Below are positions 46,905 to 57,677 of a DNA stretch of 64,000 nt, in pieces. The notes beneath the pieces are model-generated. The model was not told the DNA's origin and did no database searches. It saw only the letters and a program-made list of their open reading frames with translations. Within the stretch, counting starts at the first letter, position 1. Each line of letters begins with the position of its first letter. Both the position numbers and the translations under genes were made by a program. The stretch comes from Anaeromyces robustus. Its lineage: Eukaryota; Neocallimastigomycota; Neocallimastigomycetes; Neocallimastigales; Neocallimastigaceae. The stretch is taken from assembly GCA_002104895.1 (NCBI GenBank), contig MCFG01000098.1:1-64000 (forward strand), in the 5' to 3' direction.

Positions 46905-49241
46905 TGATAAAGAATGAAATTTATAAAAATATAATTAATATTTGCTGAATTTCAAAAATATTATAAAATTATTTAAATATAAATTATAAAATATTTAATT
47001 ATTTAAATAATATTTAATATAAACAAATTATTTATTTTAACTATTTAATGTTCTTAATTTTAATAAATTAATATTTTATTTATAAACAAACTTAAAAATA
47101 AGAAAATAATATAAAAAGAAAATGAAAAATTAATATTTTTAAAAATTGTTACTAATTATCCATAAAAATTAGAATAATAATAATAATAATAATTAGAATA
47201 ATAATATTTAAAATAACTACTAGATTAATAATAATTAAAGATTATAATAACAAATTTTATAATGTTTTTAATAACTAGATTTTAATATTTTTAATACATA
47301 AACGAGATGTATTAAATAAATTTATAATTTTAATAAAAATAATTTTAAAACTAAAATATTAAACTTAATAAATTTCTTTTAAATTTATAACTAAATATGA
47401 TTTAGACAATCATATATTTGAACAATGAAGTTATCACTTTCTATTTAATAGAATTAAGATAATTTCAACATTGTTTCAATGGTGGAGAATCCGGGCGAGA
47501 TGTGGATTACTTTCTACGGATGTGGATAATCCTCTAGCCTTTTAGCCTTTTTGATCTACTGTGTAGCTAACCTTTAGGCTTGGAAAATATATAAGCAACC
47601 TTATATATCTACCTTGTTCCCCAAAAGCAAACTCACAGACTCTCTTTGAATAAAACAACAAGAATAAAATACAATAAATTAACACATAATAAATATTATT
47701 ATAAATTATATAATAAAAAGTAGATTAAATGTGGAATATGCCTAATATTCCCAACAGTTAATCGAATATATAGTTATACTAGATGTGAAGTTATAATTAC
47801 TCCCAACAGCTAGCCAATGACTATATAATTATATAAAATAATAATATTTAACAATTTAATTATTACCAATTATAAAAATTTAAAACCAAATATATTACAC
47901 CATATATTAAAATATATTAAAATATATTGTTAAAATATAATATAATATATATTTACAATAATATATATTAAAAATTTAATGTCAAATTTATTCAGAAATA
48001 ACCCATATAAAATATTTTAAAATATTTTTACTAATGTTTCTAAAATATTAATTATAATATTAGGTATTCTATAAATATTATAATAAATCAAATTAAAGCC
48101 GAAAATTCTATAATATTAAATATTCTATATAAATAATATTATAAAGCCATAGCAAATAATATATGACAAGTTTCTATTTACAATATTATATTACAAAAGT
48201 GAATTACAATGAAAAATTAATTAATAAAATCTACAAGAAGTAACTTTTAAATGAAACAAAGCTCTAAAATATTTACTGAGAAGAATAGTTATAGAACAAA
48301 ATATAATAATTACTTAAGAGAAATCCCCAAAAATATATTAATTGTGGATATACTTAAAGAAAGAAAATAAAAAGAACTTTAAATAATAATTAAAACTAAT
48401 AATATTTTATGAATTGTGGATAATATTATTGTATGAACTTATAAAGAATTAATAATGAATACTTAAAGTCTTAACTCGGAATATAAAATAAATTAAAAAT
48501 AAATTAATGGAAGACATTTTAATAATACAAGCTCAACAGTTTTATTAAATCAAAACAAATAAATAATAATTAAAAGATAATTAATTATTATAAATTCCAT
48601 TCTTTATAGAATATTTTAATAATCAATAACTTCATGGGTCGAAGTTTATACTTAACCGCCGAGGAATTGATAAAGAATGAAATTTATAAAAATATAATTA
48701 ATATTTGCTGAATTTCAAAAATATTATAAAATTATTTAAATATAAATAATAAAATATTTAATTATTTAAATAATATTTAATATAAACAAATTATTTATTT
48801 TAACTATTTAATGTTCTTAATTTTAATAAATTAATATTTTATTTATAAACAAACTTAAAAATAAGAAAATAATATAAAAAAAAAATGAAAAATTAATATT
48901 TTTAAAAATTGTTACTAATTATCCATAAAAATTAGAATAATAATAATAATAATAATTAGAATAATAATATTTAAAATAACTACTAGATTAATAATAATTA
49001 AAGATTATAATAACAAATTTTATAATGTTTTTAATAACTAGATTTTAATATTTTTAATACATAAACGAGATGTATTAAATAAATTTATAATTTTAATAAA
49101 AATAATTTTAAAACTAAAATATTAAACTTAATAAATTTCTTTTAAATTTATAACTAAATATGATTTAGACAATCATATATTTGAACAATGAAGTTATCAC
49201 TTTCTATTTAATAGAATTAAGATAATTTCAACATTGTTTCA
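46905..49241 (+). mobile_element. D element: paired LTRs, no genes
   Basis: Two 574-bp LTRs (46905-47478, 48668-49241) differ at only a few positions and flank 1.19 kb of non-coding DNA. The 4-bp duplication is AATT (46901-46904, 49242-49245). Right after the 5' LTR comes A and then TGGTGGAGAATCCGGGCGAG, a primer-binding-site-like sequence also used by the E element. Just before the 3' LTR is CTTAACCGCCGAGGAAT, similar in place to AAGCGGCGGCAT of E. The internal part near 47485-47640 is GC-richer, the rest A/T-rich; no Gag or Pol. A young, non-autonomous LTR element that looks whole for its type. Confidence 0.88.
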
Positions 49242-49301
49242 AATTCTGAGTTTCGTTACAGTAATAAATAAATAAATTAATAAATAAATTATAAAATAAA
49301 T

Positions 49302-49775
49302 TGTTAAGGATTTGAATGGATTATAGATATAAGCCACATTATATCTATTAAATATTTATTATTCAGCATGTTTATGCGCCCCAAATCCTTATACAATTTA
49401 ATTATTATTAATTTTATTAATAATACAGTTGAATATAAATTATACTTTTATTTTATTAACAAATTATATTCTTATCTTATATTATTTTAATATATATTAC
49501 TATAATTAATATAAATATTAATTTACTTATATTATTGTATTGTTCAATGAAATATATAAAAGATTGATGAAATATGTATTCTTACATTCTTTGTAAGATT
49601 ATTAACCTAATAATAATCTAATAAAATATAATTATAAAATAATTAAACAAATTTAAATAAAGAAACTATATTTATAATAAAACTTATAATAAAATTTATA
49701 TTAGTGAACACCCTACGTATTAGATTATTGAGCATTTCGACCAAGTTAAACTTTAAACCAAATCAAAACTTTACA
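49302..49775 (-). repeat. Solo LTR, family B
   Basis: The 474-bp LTR on the minus strand begins TGTAAAGTTTTGATTTGG and ends CCTTAACA. The flanking duplication is TAAAT (49297-49301, 49776-49780), though the surroundings are simple A/T repeat, so the duplication carries less weight than for the 28-kb copy. Confidence 0.85.
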
Positions 49776-50200
49776 TAAATAAATTATAAAATAAATAAAT
49801 TATTAAATAATAATAAATAAATTAATAATAATAAATTTATAAAAATAAATAAATAATAAATAAATAAATAAAATTAAATAAAAAATAAATAAAATTAAAT
49901 TGAAAATAAATAAAATTAATTTGAAAATAAATAAATTTAATTATAAATTTTTAAATTAATATATGAATAATTATGATTTTATGTTAAGATATTTTATTAT
50001 ATCTTTATAATAGTTTTACTACATATTATCTTACTATTAAAAAATAGAATAAATAGAGAATTTATTTTCTATTTATATTTAATGGAAGATTAAATATTAT
50101 TTCTATTGGTTAATACAATAATATTAAGGGGTTATTTATTTATATAAATAATATAAGTTAATTATATTATGATAAATTAAATAAATATTATTCTGACATT
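49776..50200. other. A/T-rich spacer
   Basis: AAATAAATAA-type low complexity near 49780-49930, then A/T-rich DNA that may include 3' non-coding sequence of the copia relic. Nothing else is visible. Confidence 0.5.
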
Positions 50201-50344
50201 CCTCCTTAAATTAATCTTTCTAAGATTAATTTATTATTTTATTTGTTTATTTTAATGGTCAATTTTAGTTAGTATTGAATTTCTAAATTTATCCATTAAT
50301 GTATTATCAAGATATTTGGTAAAACCACCAGCTAAATTATATTT

Positions 50345-51956
50345 TGATTTTATATATTTTAGTTTAATTTACTTTTGTTTAATTAATTCTCTTATATAGT
50401 GATAACGTATATCAATATGCTTTGTATTAGGATTAATTGATTGATTTTCACTATTATAAATGGCTGCTTTATTGCTGACGTTAATTGTTAAGTAATTCAG
50501 GTTAAAATTTAGTTCGTTTAAAAAGTTCATGTACCATACACTATGCTTCGCACATTCACTTAAGCTATAATATTCAGCTTCTGCCGTAGATGTTGATACA
50601 CAATGTTGAAGTTTTGAAAACCAACTAGTGGGTGAACCACCTATTGATATTAGAAAACCTGAAGTGGATCTTCTAGTGACTGGATCCCCAGCATAATCAG
50701 CATCTGTATATATTTCGATTGATGTGTCTATTGTAAATTTGATTCCATAATTAGCGGTTGATTTTATATATCTGAAAATTTTTAACACAATTTCCCAATC
50801 TTTATAATTTGAATTGTTTGAATTCCTTGACGCTCTATTTATGGCAAAAAGAATATCCGGACATGTACATATTGCCAAATATAATAGATTTCCAATGGCA
50901 CTTCGATATACTGTTTCATTAAATTTTATTTCTCTTAATTCTTTGTTTTCAACTGGCTTTAAATTCCTTGTTTGTCTATAATTTTCAATATTAAATATAT
51001 TTAAAATATCGTTAATATATCTTTTTTGATGTAATATATACCCACCTTTACATTTTTTAAATTTGATTCCAATTACGAAATCCACATCCCCAATGTCTTA
51101 AATTTCAAATTTTTCTTTAATTAATCTTTTTGTATTGTTAATTTCCGATTCTGTTCCTGAAATTAATATATCATCGATGTATACAGATAATATACATATT
51201 ATGTCTTTTTCTGTTTTCTTTTACGTATATGCAGGGTTCACTAAAAAGTCGTCTGAAATTTATTTTGATTAGTTCCGCATTTAGTTTTTCATTCCATTAC
51301 TTACCAGCTTGTTTTAGTCCGTAAAGTGCCTTATTTAATATCCAATAACATTTATTGAACCTTGGATCACCTTCGGGTGCCTTCATATATATATTTTCAT
51401 TCAATGGTGCATTTAAATAGGCGGCATTGATGTCTATTTGAATTATTCTGAACCCCTTTTGAACAGATATTGCTATGAATAATCTGAATGAATCTTGTTT
51501 TAGAGTTGGAGAGAATGTTTCATTGTAATCGATTCCAAATTCTTGTGTAAACCCTTTAGTTACCAATCTTGCTTTCCATTTAATGATGTTTTCATCTCCA
51601 TCTCTTTTATAGCTGAAAATCCATCTAGATGATATTATATTTGGACCTTCTGGAATTTTATTAACCGTTTCATATCTATTCATTTTTGTCATATTTTGAA
51701 GCTCTTTATTTACCGCTTCTAACCATTGATCTTTATCTTCGAAATTGAAAATATCATTATAATTATATGGTTCATGTAGATAAAATTTTCTTTTCTTTAA
51801 TTTGTTATTACTATAAAAATTATTTTTCATTTTGTTATTATGAGTACAATATTTGTAAGAATTTTGTTTAATGTTTATTCCATCAGTATCGTTATTCTTA
51901 GCTTGATTAATTTCAATTGTTTTATTGATTTTGTTATCATTTTCAGTATTATTTAA
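50345..51956 (-). mobile_element. Ty1/copia RT and RNase H relic
   Basis: Read right to left. RT starts near 51775 with WLEAVNKELQNM, then SRWIFSYKRDG, KARLVTKGF and INAAYLNAPLNE, then KALYGLKQAG at about 51300. The YIDDIL catalytic box lies near 51170, followed by IGNLLYLA. RNase H shows YTDADYAGDP, RSTSGF, TSTAEAEYYSLSE and NTKHIDIRYHYIRE, ending near 50370. These are diagnostic for Pseudoviridae (Ty1/copia), in which integrase precedes RT. Gag of the same orientation lies at 54.0-55.4 kb, so both may be one element cut apart by Ty3 pieces. Broken with a few breaks. Confidence 0.92.
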
Positions 51957-53275
51957 TTTACTGATTTAGAAGGTTTAGCGTTAATATATTCACTAAAAAA
52001 GTTTAGACAATATGTTATCAGTAATAAAAATCAAACAATATTCATAACTGATCATAAACCACTGTTAGGATTTTTCAATAAAAGTTTGCCAACAAAAGGA
52101 AGACACCTAAGATGGATTGAAGAATATTGTAAAGATATTATGCGCCACATTATAATATCTTTAATTGTAAATTCAGCCACTTTTCAAGTAACTGAATTAC
52201 AAAAAATATTTCTGTAAAATTATTGTGAAACAATAATTTAAATCAATTAAATAAAGTTCAAAACAAAATAAATTATTAATTTATTTTGTAAAATATTAAT
52301 TTTTTCACTTTTAATCTATAAAATTTTTCATTGTTTTTCAATTTAAAATATATAATAAATAAATTATTAATATTAGAATAATAAATAAATAATAAATGAA
52401 CTCAATTGAAATTATTTAGTCTTAGTTTTAATAGTTAATTTAAAAATTTTTAGAAATAATAAATAAATTTATTAAATAATAAAGTTTAGTTAGATAGTCC
52501 GTAAATAAATAGAAATTAAATATAAATAAATTAGTATAATATATAATAAATATAATTATGAAAAAATATAAAAATACTTCAAAATTTAAGAAATTTTGAA
52601 AGGTGTAATTGTTATTAATTTATATTTTTTTTAATTCTTAAAAAAAAATAAAACATATATTTTAACAAAACAAATTTTTTATTAGCGTATTTTTTAATTT
52701 TCGTGTTAGTGTTTCCTAATTGTTGTTGTAATCTATTTTCAACAAACTCTTTACAAATATAATAAATACAATATTATTATAAAATACGAAAAGGGAAAGA
52801 AAAATGTGTTCGCAGATGCATTGTCAAGATTACCATCCAAAAATAATGAAGGTATATTATTAACTATAAATTCTATATTAAACGAAATAAATCCCAAAGA
52901 TTTGGATCTACCAGAAGGTATAATAAAATATTTTAGTAAAAATTATCAAATTATAGATAATACTTTATATTATAAAAAGAATGATATTTGAAAGTTATAT
53001 ATAGAGATGAAGATAAAAAGAATATTATAGATAGAGCTCATAACGTTGGACATGAAGGAGCAGAGAAAACTACCAACGGAATATTACAATTGTATTATTG
53101 GCCAGGAATTTGGAGTGTTGTGAAAATGTGGGTAAAATCCTGCCACAAATGCCAACTCTTCAAGCCAAAACCTCTGCCTAAGCATACCGAAAATAACATT
53201 ACACCAGTCGAAAAGTCTTTCACAAGAGTAGATTTGGATATTGTTGGACCACTACCAGAGACTAAACAAGGTAAT
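51957..53275 (+). mobile_element. Ty3 RNase H-integrase relic, split by LTR A5
   Basis: RNase H is at 51957-52127 (TDLEGLALIYSLKKF, FITDHKPLLGFF, KGRHLRWIEEY). It continues after LTR A5 at 52760-52980 (KNVFADALSRLPSK, NPKDLDLPEG). The integrase zinc domain and core start lie at 52988-53275 (AHNVGHEGAEKTT, YYWPGIW, CHKCQLF, LDIVGPLPETKQG). It is the same lineage as element P and shows the intact DLDLPEG site where LTR A4 inserted in P. The reading ends at another A LTR (53276). Broken. Confidence 0.9.
52128..52755 (+). repeat. Solo LTR, family A (copy A5)
   Basis: The 628-bp LTR begins TGTAAAGATATTATGCGCC and ends AACTCTTTACA, flanked by AATAT duplications (52123-52127, 52756-52760). It interrupts the RNase H reading between IEEY and the following residues. 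The sequence is very close to copies A1 and A2. Confidence 0.95.
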
Positions 53276-53443
53276 TGTAAAGATATTTAACGCCACAGCG
53301 TAAAATTCTTAAATGTAATTTAAGCCACTATACGTAGTGATTAAAATTACATAAAATAATTCTGTAAAATTATTGTTTCACAATAATTTAAATCAATTAA
53401 ATAAAGTTCGAAACAAAATAATTATTAAATTTTAATTTTTAAT
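53276..53443 (+). repeat. Partial LTR, family A subtype 2 (copy A6)
   Basis: Begins TGTAAAGATATTTAACGCCAC directly after the integrase reading and matches the first about 165 bp of copy A7. Sequence after 53443 is unrelated. Only the 5' part of the LTR is present, so no target duplication can be scored. Confidence 0.85.
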
Positions 53444-53990
53444 CAAAGAAACTAATTAGAACCGATGAAATTAATGCTATAGTTAAATATTACAAAATTA
53501 TGCCTGGAAAAAAGAAAAAATGAAATTGATAGAAATAAAATAACTAATTTATGGTTAGATTGTTTAGATGATATAAATATTAAAATTATTAATTAATAAT
53601 TAAAAAAAGAAAAAAAAAAAAAGAGAAATAACCAAATAAATATGATCAATAGAGTTTTATTTTAAAAATTTATTATTTAATAATATTAAAAATAATTAAT
53701 ATTATTTTATTATTTTATTATCTTATTATTTTATTATATAAAAATTTATGTTTTAATAATATTAAAAATAATTAATATTATTTTATTATATTATTATTCT
53801 ATTATTATTTTATAATTTTATTATTTTATTATGGTTAGATTGTTGAGATGATTTAAATATTAAAATTATTAATTAATAATTAAAAAATAAAAGAGAAATT
53901 ACTAAATAAATATGATCAATATAGTTTTATTTTAAAAATTTTATTTTTATTTTATTTTATTTAATATTATTTTATTATTTATACGCCACA
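53444..53990. repeat. Unassigned A/T-rich DNA with about 290-bp-spaced duplication
   Basis: Bases about 53538-53660 recur at about 53830-53945: TTATGGTTAGATTGTT, AATTATTAATTAATAATTAA, then AATATGATCAAT. Between them a second repeat, AATAATATTAAAAATAATTAATATT, occurs twice about 69 bp apart. A short plus reading near 53497-53595 (YYKIMPGKKKKNEID, NLWLDCLDD) is not recognised and may be the end of an unknown protein or chance. Confidence 0.6.
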
Positions 53991-55400
53991 TTATAATATA
54001 TTCATAAATCATCAAACATACATAGTTTTATTTAGCCACAAAAAAAAACGTGACTTGGCGAAATGGGACACCCCCATATTTATTTTATTTGTCCAAACCC
54101 TTTACAATATCAATTTAAATATTTTTTACTATTTATTTATTTTGTTGAAAATCGAATTTTAAGTGATTTAGTCAATAACGAAATTTAATTGCAATTGATC
54201 TATTAGTGAATTTCAATTTTAAATCCACTAATATTCGCGACACATTTTTTACATAGTCTTTACATTTTTCCCAGTTATTGTAACGAATCTCACAATCAGT
54301 AAAATAGTAACCATGGTCTAGTGGTTAGTCACTATGATCATCTGGGCGAACACTCTGGGTTTGACTCACACTTGTTCCAAATTTTATAAAAAATTTTATT
54401 TTGAAATTATTTATTATAAATTTCTGTATTTATTCTGTATTTGTTTCTGTATTTTATTTCTGTATTTCTTTATAGAATTACATGGAATAAAATTAGAAAC
54501 TTTAAGAAAAAATTATAAAATAAAAGCACAAAGAAAAATATTTCAACTAAAAGTTTTACACCTATTTATACTTTTTACGGAAAAATAGTTTGAAAAATAA
54601 AAGTTCTTAAAAAATAATAAAAATTGCTAGAAACTAAGATATTTTGATATAAAATGAATCTCATAGAAAAATAAAGAAATATTATATAACTTTAATATAT
54701 ATTAGTGATAATTAATTAATAAGTAGTTTGAAATACTACAAAGATTAGTTATTAATTTTTAATAATTAATAAAACTACTTTTAATAAATCATTCTTTTAA
54801 ATAAAAATAAAAATTTAAAACCTAATTTATACTAATATATATTTCGGCACCGACCTTCCAGACTAACAAAGGAAAGGTGTTCGAATATTACAAAGTATAT
54901 TTTCTTTAATTTTATTTTGTTTTGTGTCTACTTCCAGTTCTGGTGTCAATTTGTAATAATTGGAACTACCGTTCCGTTACAGTTATCTTTAAATTGAAAA
55001 ACATTTATGAACTTTAGGTTTTCTGGAAGGGTTCTATTTAGTGTTTCGGCTTTTATGTTATCAGGAATATCTCCATCTATATTTTCTAATTCATCTATTA
55101 AGTTTTGTAGTGTAGCAATGAAAATATGAATATCTTCTTCAATGTTATATCTCATATTATCAATTTTGTCCTTTAAGTCTGCTTTTTTGTGTTCTGAACG
55201 AGTGAATGATTTATTCAGTAATTTCCAGATTTGATAAGCTGTTTTATTTTGGCTTTGAATTATCCCTTTTGTTTTTTCGCCTAAACTGTTAGTTATTATC
55301 CATTTAACTAAAATATCATTTATTATATCTTCTTCAGAGGTATATTTTTCATAGACCAAAGATTCGTCAAATTTGTCTTGAATTGTAATAGAATTCATCT
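53991..55400 (-). mobile_element. Ty1/copia Gag relic, split by F LTR
   Basis: The reading starts with Met at 55398: MNSITIQDKFDESLVYEKYT, then KWIITNSLGEKTKGII, KTAYQIWKLLNKSFTRSE and LQNLIDELENI. This is the UBN2/copia-type Gag helical domain, with IW and Phe/Leu core residues. It continues beyond the LTR at 54279-54981 with NWEKCKDYV. Same strand as the copia RT at 50.3-51.9 kb. Left of 54200 the reading decays; a CC-containing patch (GGGACACCCCCAT) at 54085 is unexplained. Broken. Confidence 0.8.
54279..54981 (+). repeat. Solo LTR, family F
   Basis: The 703-bp LTR TGTAACGAATCTCACAATCAG...GTTCCGTTACA has a perfect 5-bp duplication GTTAT (54274-54278, 54982-54986). The tRNA-like segment lies at 54308-54372 with TGGTCTAGTGGTTAG and GGGTTTGACTC (one change in the B box). 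It lies in the copia Gag reading. Confidence 0.95.
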
Positions 55401-55883
55401 TATAATTTTATTTTTTATTTTTTTTATTTTTTTATTTTATTTTATTATTAATATTTTGTATATATACTTAGTAATAAATTTTTAATAATTAATTAGTTAA
55501 AAAAAAAATTAAAAGTCACATGTAAAAATTTAGATAGTTCGAGAATAATCTAGATACTATAAAATTTATTCGGTTAAATTATTTACTGAATTTACCGAAT
55601 AATTTAAGTTAATTTTTAAAATTGATTGGATTATTAAATTTATTCTATTGTATTCTATTAAAAATAAAATTAGTATAAATAAGAACGATTTTCACTGTAA
55701 AAGTGAAAGTCACTAAGTTGTTATTTAAATAAAAAATTAAAATTAAAATTAAATTTAATTAATAAACACACCAACCCTTAGACTTGGTGTTACAGCAAAA
55801 TTCAAATAAAATGAAATAAATAATAATTTTAAAGAATATATTAATTAATAATTCAGTGTTGTAACAACCCGTTACAATAACAA
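55401..55883 (-). other. Leader region of the copia relic
   Basis: Non-coding DNA upstream of the copia Gag start. It has an inverted repeat CACCAA/TTGGTG (55769-55774 with 55784-55789) around CCCTTAGAC, and GTAACAACCCGTTAC at 55861-55875, a short palindrome. A copia LTR could not be delimited. Confidence 0.5.
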
Positions 55884-56480
55884 TGTTAAGATATTTAACG
55901 CCACAGCGTAAAATTCTTAAATGTAATTTAAGCCAATTTACGTAGTGATTAAAATTACATGAAATAGTTCTGTAAAATTATTATGAAACAATAATTTAAA
56001 TCAATTAAATAAAGTTCGAAACAAAATAATTATTAAATTTTAATTTTTAATTTATAAAACTTTTTATTGTTTTTAAATTTAAAATATATATTAAATATAT
56101 TATTAATATTAGAAAAATAAATAAATAATAAATTAACTCAATTGAAATTATTTAGTCTTAGTTTTAATAGTTAATTTAAAATTTCTATTTTTAGTAATAA
56201 TAAATAAATTTATTAAATAATAAAGTTTAGTTAGTTAGATAGTCCGTAAATAAATAGAATTAAATATAAGTAAATTAGTATAATATATAATAAATATAAT
56301 TATGAAAAAATATAAAAATACTTCAAAATTTAAGAAATTTTGAAAGGTGTAATTGTTATTAAATTTGACTATAAAATTTTAATTATTTAAATATTAATAA
56401 AAAACTATTATAATAAAACAAATTTTTATTTCGCTATTTTATTTTTGTATTTTAGTTCAAAAAAATTTTTATATTCAATA
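55884..56480 (+). repeat. LTR family A subtype 2 (copy A7)
   Basis: Begins TGTTAAGATATTTAACGCC, contains AGTTAGATAGTCCGTAAATA and CTTCAAAATTTAAGAAATTTT like other A copies, and fades near 56440-56480, just before the Gag start of element M. Whether it is the 5' LTR of M or a separate insertion is unclear: the expected TTTTACA end and a target duplication are not seen. Confidence 0.75.
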
Positions 56481-56962
56481 ATTAATGTTTAATATGTCTA
56501 ATACAAATAACTACAACAATAGTGAATTCTCCTTTAGTGGTGACCCAACAAAGCTTAAGGGATTTCTGACCCACGTGGAACTTGTCTTTATGTTGAAGCC
56601 ACAGAATTTCCCCACCGATACGTATAAAGTGGCATATATTCTTGCTTTACTTCATGATGACGCATTAGATTGGGCTGCTGATTTATTCAATGAGCACAAT
56701 CCAATTCTTGATGATTATGACGGTTTTATCACTCTATTTAAAGAAGAATATACGAATGTGGATGCTACCTTTAATGCAAATTATGATTTAAGAAATTTAA
56801 AACAAAAAAGTTGTGGATCTCTAACTGAATTCAACAATAGTTTTAGAAAGTTAGCAAATCACTCTAATTGGAATGAAGAAGCTCTCATGGATATTTATTT
56901 AAATAACCTCTTCAAGAAAGACTGGTTACTATTTTTCCTGAACCCACAACATTGTTTGAAAT

Positions 56963-57677
56963 TGTAACGAATCCCTCAATTAGTAAAATAGTAACCATGG
57001 TCTAGTGGTTAGTAACTATGACCATCTGGGCGAACACTCTGGGTTCGACTCACACCTTGTTCCAAATTTTATAAAAATTTTATTTTAAATTTATTTATTA
57101 TAAATTTCTGTATTTTATTCTGTATTTGTTTCTGTATTTTATTTCTGTATTTCTTTATAGAATTACATGGAATAAAATTAGAAACTTAAAGAAAAAATTA
57201 TATAATATTTCTTTATTTTTCTATGAGATTCATTTTATATCAAAATATCTTAGTTTCTAGCAATTTTTATTATTTTTTATGAACTTTTAATTTTAAAACT
57301 ATTTTTCCGCAAAAAGTATAAATAGGTGTAAAATCTTTAGTTAAAATATTTTTCTTTGTGCTTTTATTCTTTTATAACTTTATATATATTAGTAATAATT
57401 AATTCATAAGTAGTTTGAAATACTACAAAGATTAGTTATTATTAATTTTTAATAATTAATAAAACTAAATTCTAATAAAACATATTTTAAATAAAAATAA
57501 AATAAAACTTAAAACTAAATCTTACTAATATATATATCTCGACACCGACCTTTCAGGTTAACAAAGGAAAGGTGTTCTGATATTGCAATAAGTATCTTTT
57601 ATTTTAAATTTTATTTTGTTTGTGTTTACTTCAGATTTTGGTGTCAATTGTAATATTGGAACTACCGTTCCGTTACA
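56963..57677 (+). repeat. 5' LTR of F1
   Basis: Ends TGTAACGAATC...CCGTTACA form a 7-bp inverted repeat. A tRNA-like segment lies about 30 nt inside (56992-57060: TGGTCTAGTGGTTAG, GGGTTCGACTC). Further on, ACCTTTCAGGTTAACAAAGG with GAAAGGTGT can form a hairpin that is kept in all F copies. A TATAAATA-like element at 57318-57325 (GTATAAATAGG) could be the RNA polymerase II promoter, giving a start site downstream of it. Confidence 0.9.
57318..57327 (+). promoter_or_regulatory. Candidate TATA box of F1
   Basis: GTATAAATAG lies mid-LTR in a conserved context (CCGCAAAAAGTATAAATAGG) and recurs in every F copy (for example TTTATACTTTTTACGG on the opposite strand at 36247-36262). In LTR elements the U3 region ends shortly after such a box. 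This is a motif match only. Confidence 0.5.

Larger units (their letters stand above)
38523..49260 (-). mobile_element. Chromovirus (Ty3) element FM, nested with later insertions
   Basis: Read right to left. The 5' LTR of family F (45178-49260) is interrupted by C and D elements. Leader 45177-43626, Gag 43625 down to about 42150 and retropepsin follow. RNase H and integrase lie at 41545-39885, and a chromodomain-like end is at 38721-38523. Gag is nearly identical to the first part of the intact F1 protein, so FM and F1 are one family. Inserted in it are solo LTR G1 (with D1 inside), solo LTR G2, a SINE, a C LTR and a D-D element. It is broken with several breaks. Integrase inserts cDNA; the chromodomain would steer insertion to marked chromatin. 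A 3' LTR could not be tied to it with certainty. Confidence 0.85.
45178..49260 (-). repeat. 5' LTR of FM (family F), interrupted by C and D elements
   Basis: Plus-strand ends are TGTAACGGAACGG at 45178 and CTGAGTTTCGTTACA at 49260. The tRNA-like segment lies at about 45780-45845. At AATT (45858-45861) a C LTR (45862-46900) is inserted. After a second AATT (46901-46904) a D element (46905-49241) follows, then a third AATT and the last 15 bases of the LTR. The right flank is GTAAT. Confidence 0.88.

Noticed and set aside
35886-49265. FM as one complete element from the F LTR at 35891 to the F LTR ending at 49260
   Set aside because: Outer flanks GTAAC and GTAAT agree in four of five bases, but the DNA between the left LTR and the chromodomain holds B LTR sequence and low-complexity DNA and no polypurine tract, so the left LTR cannot be assigned to FM with confidence.
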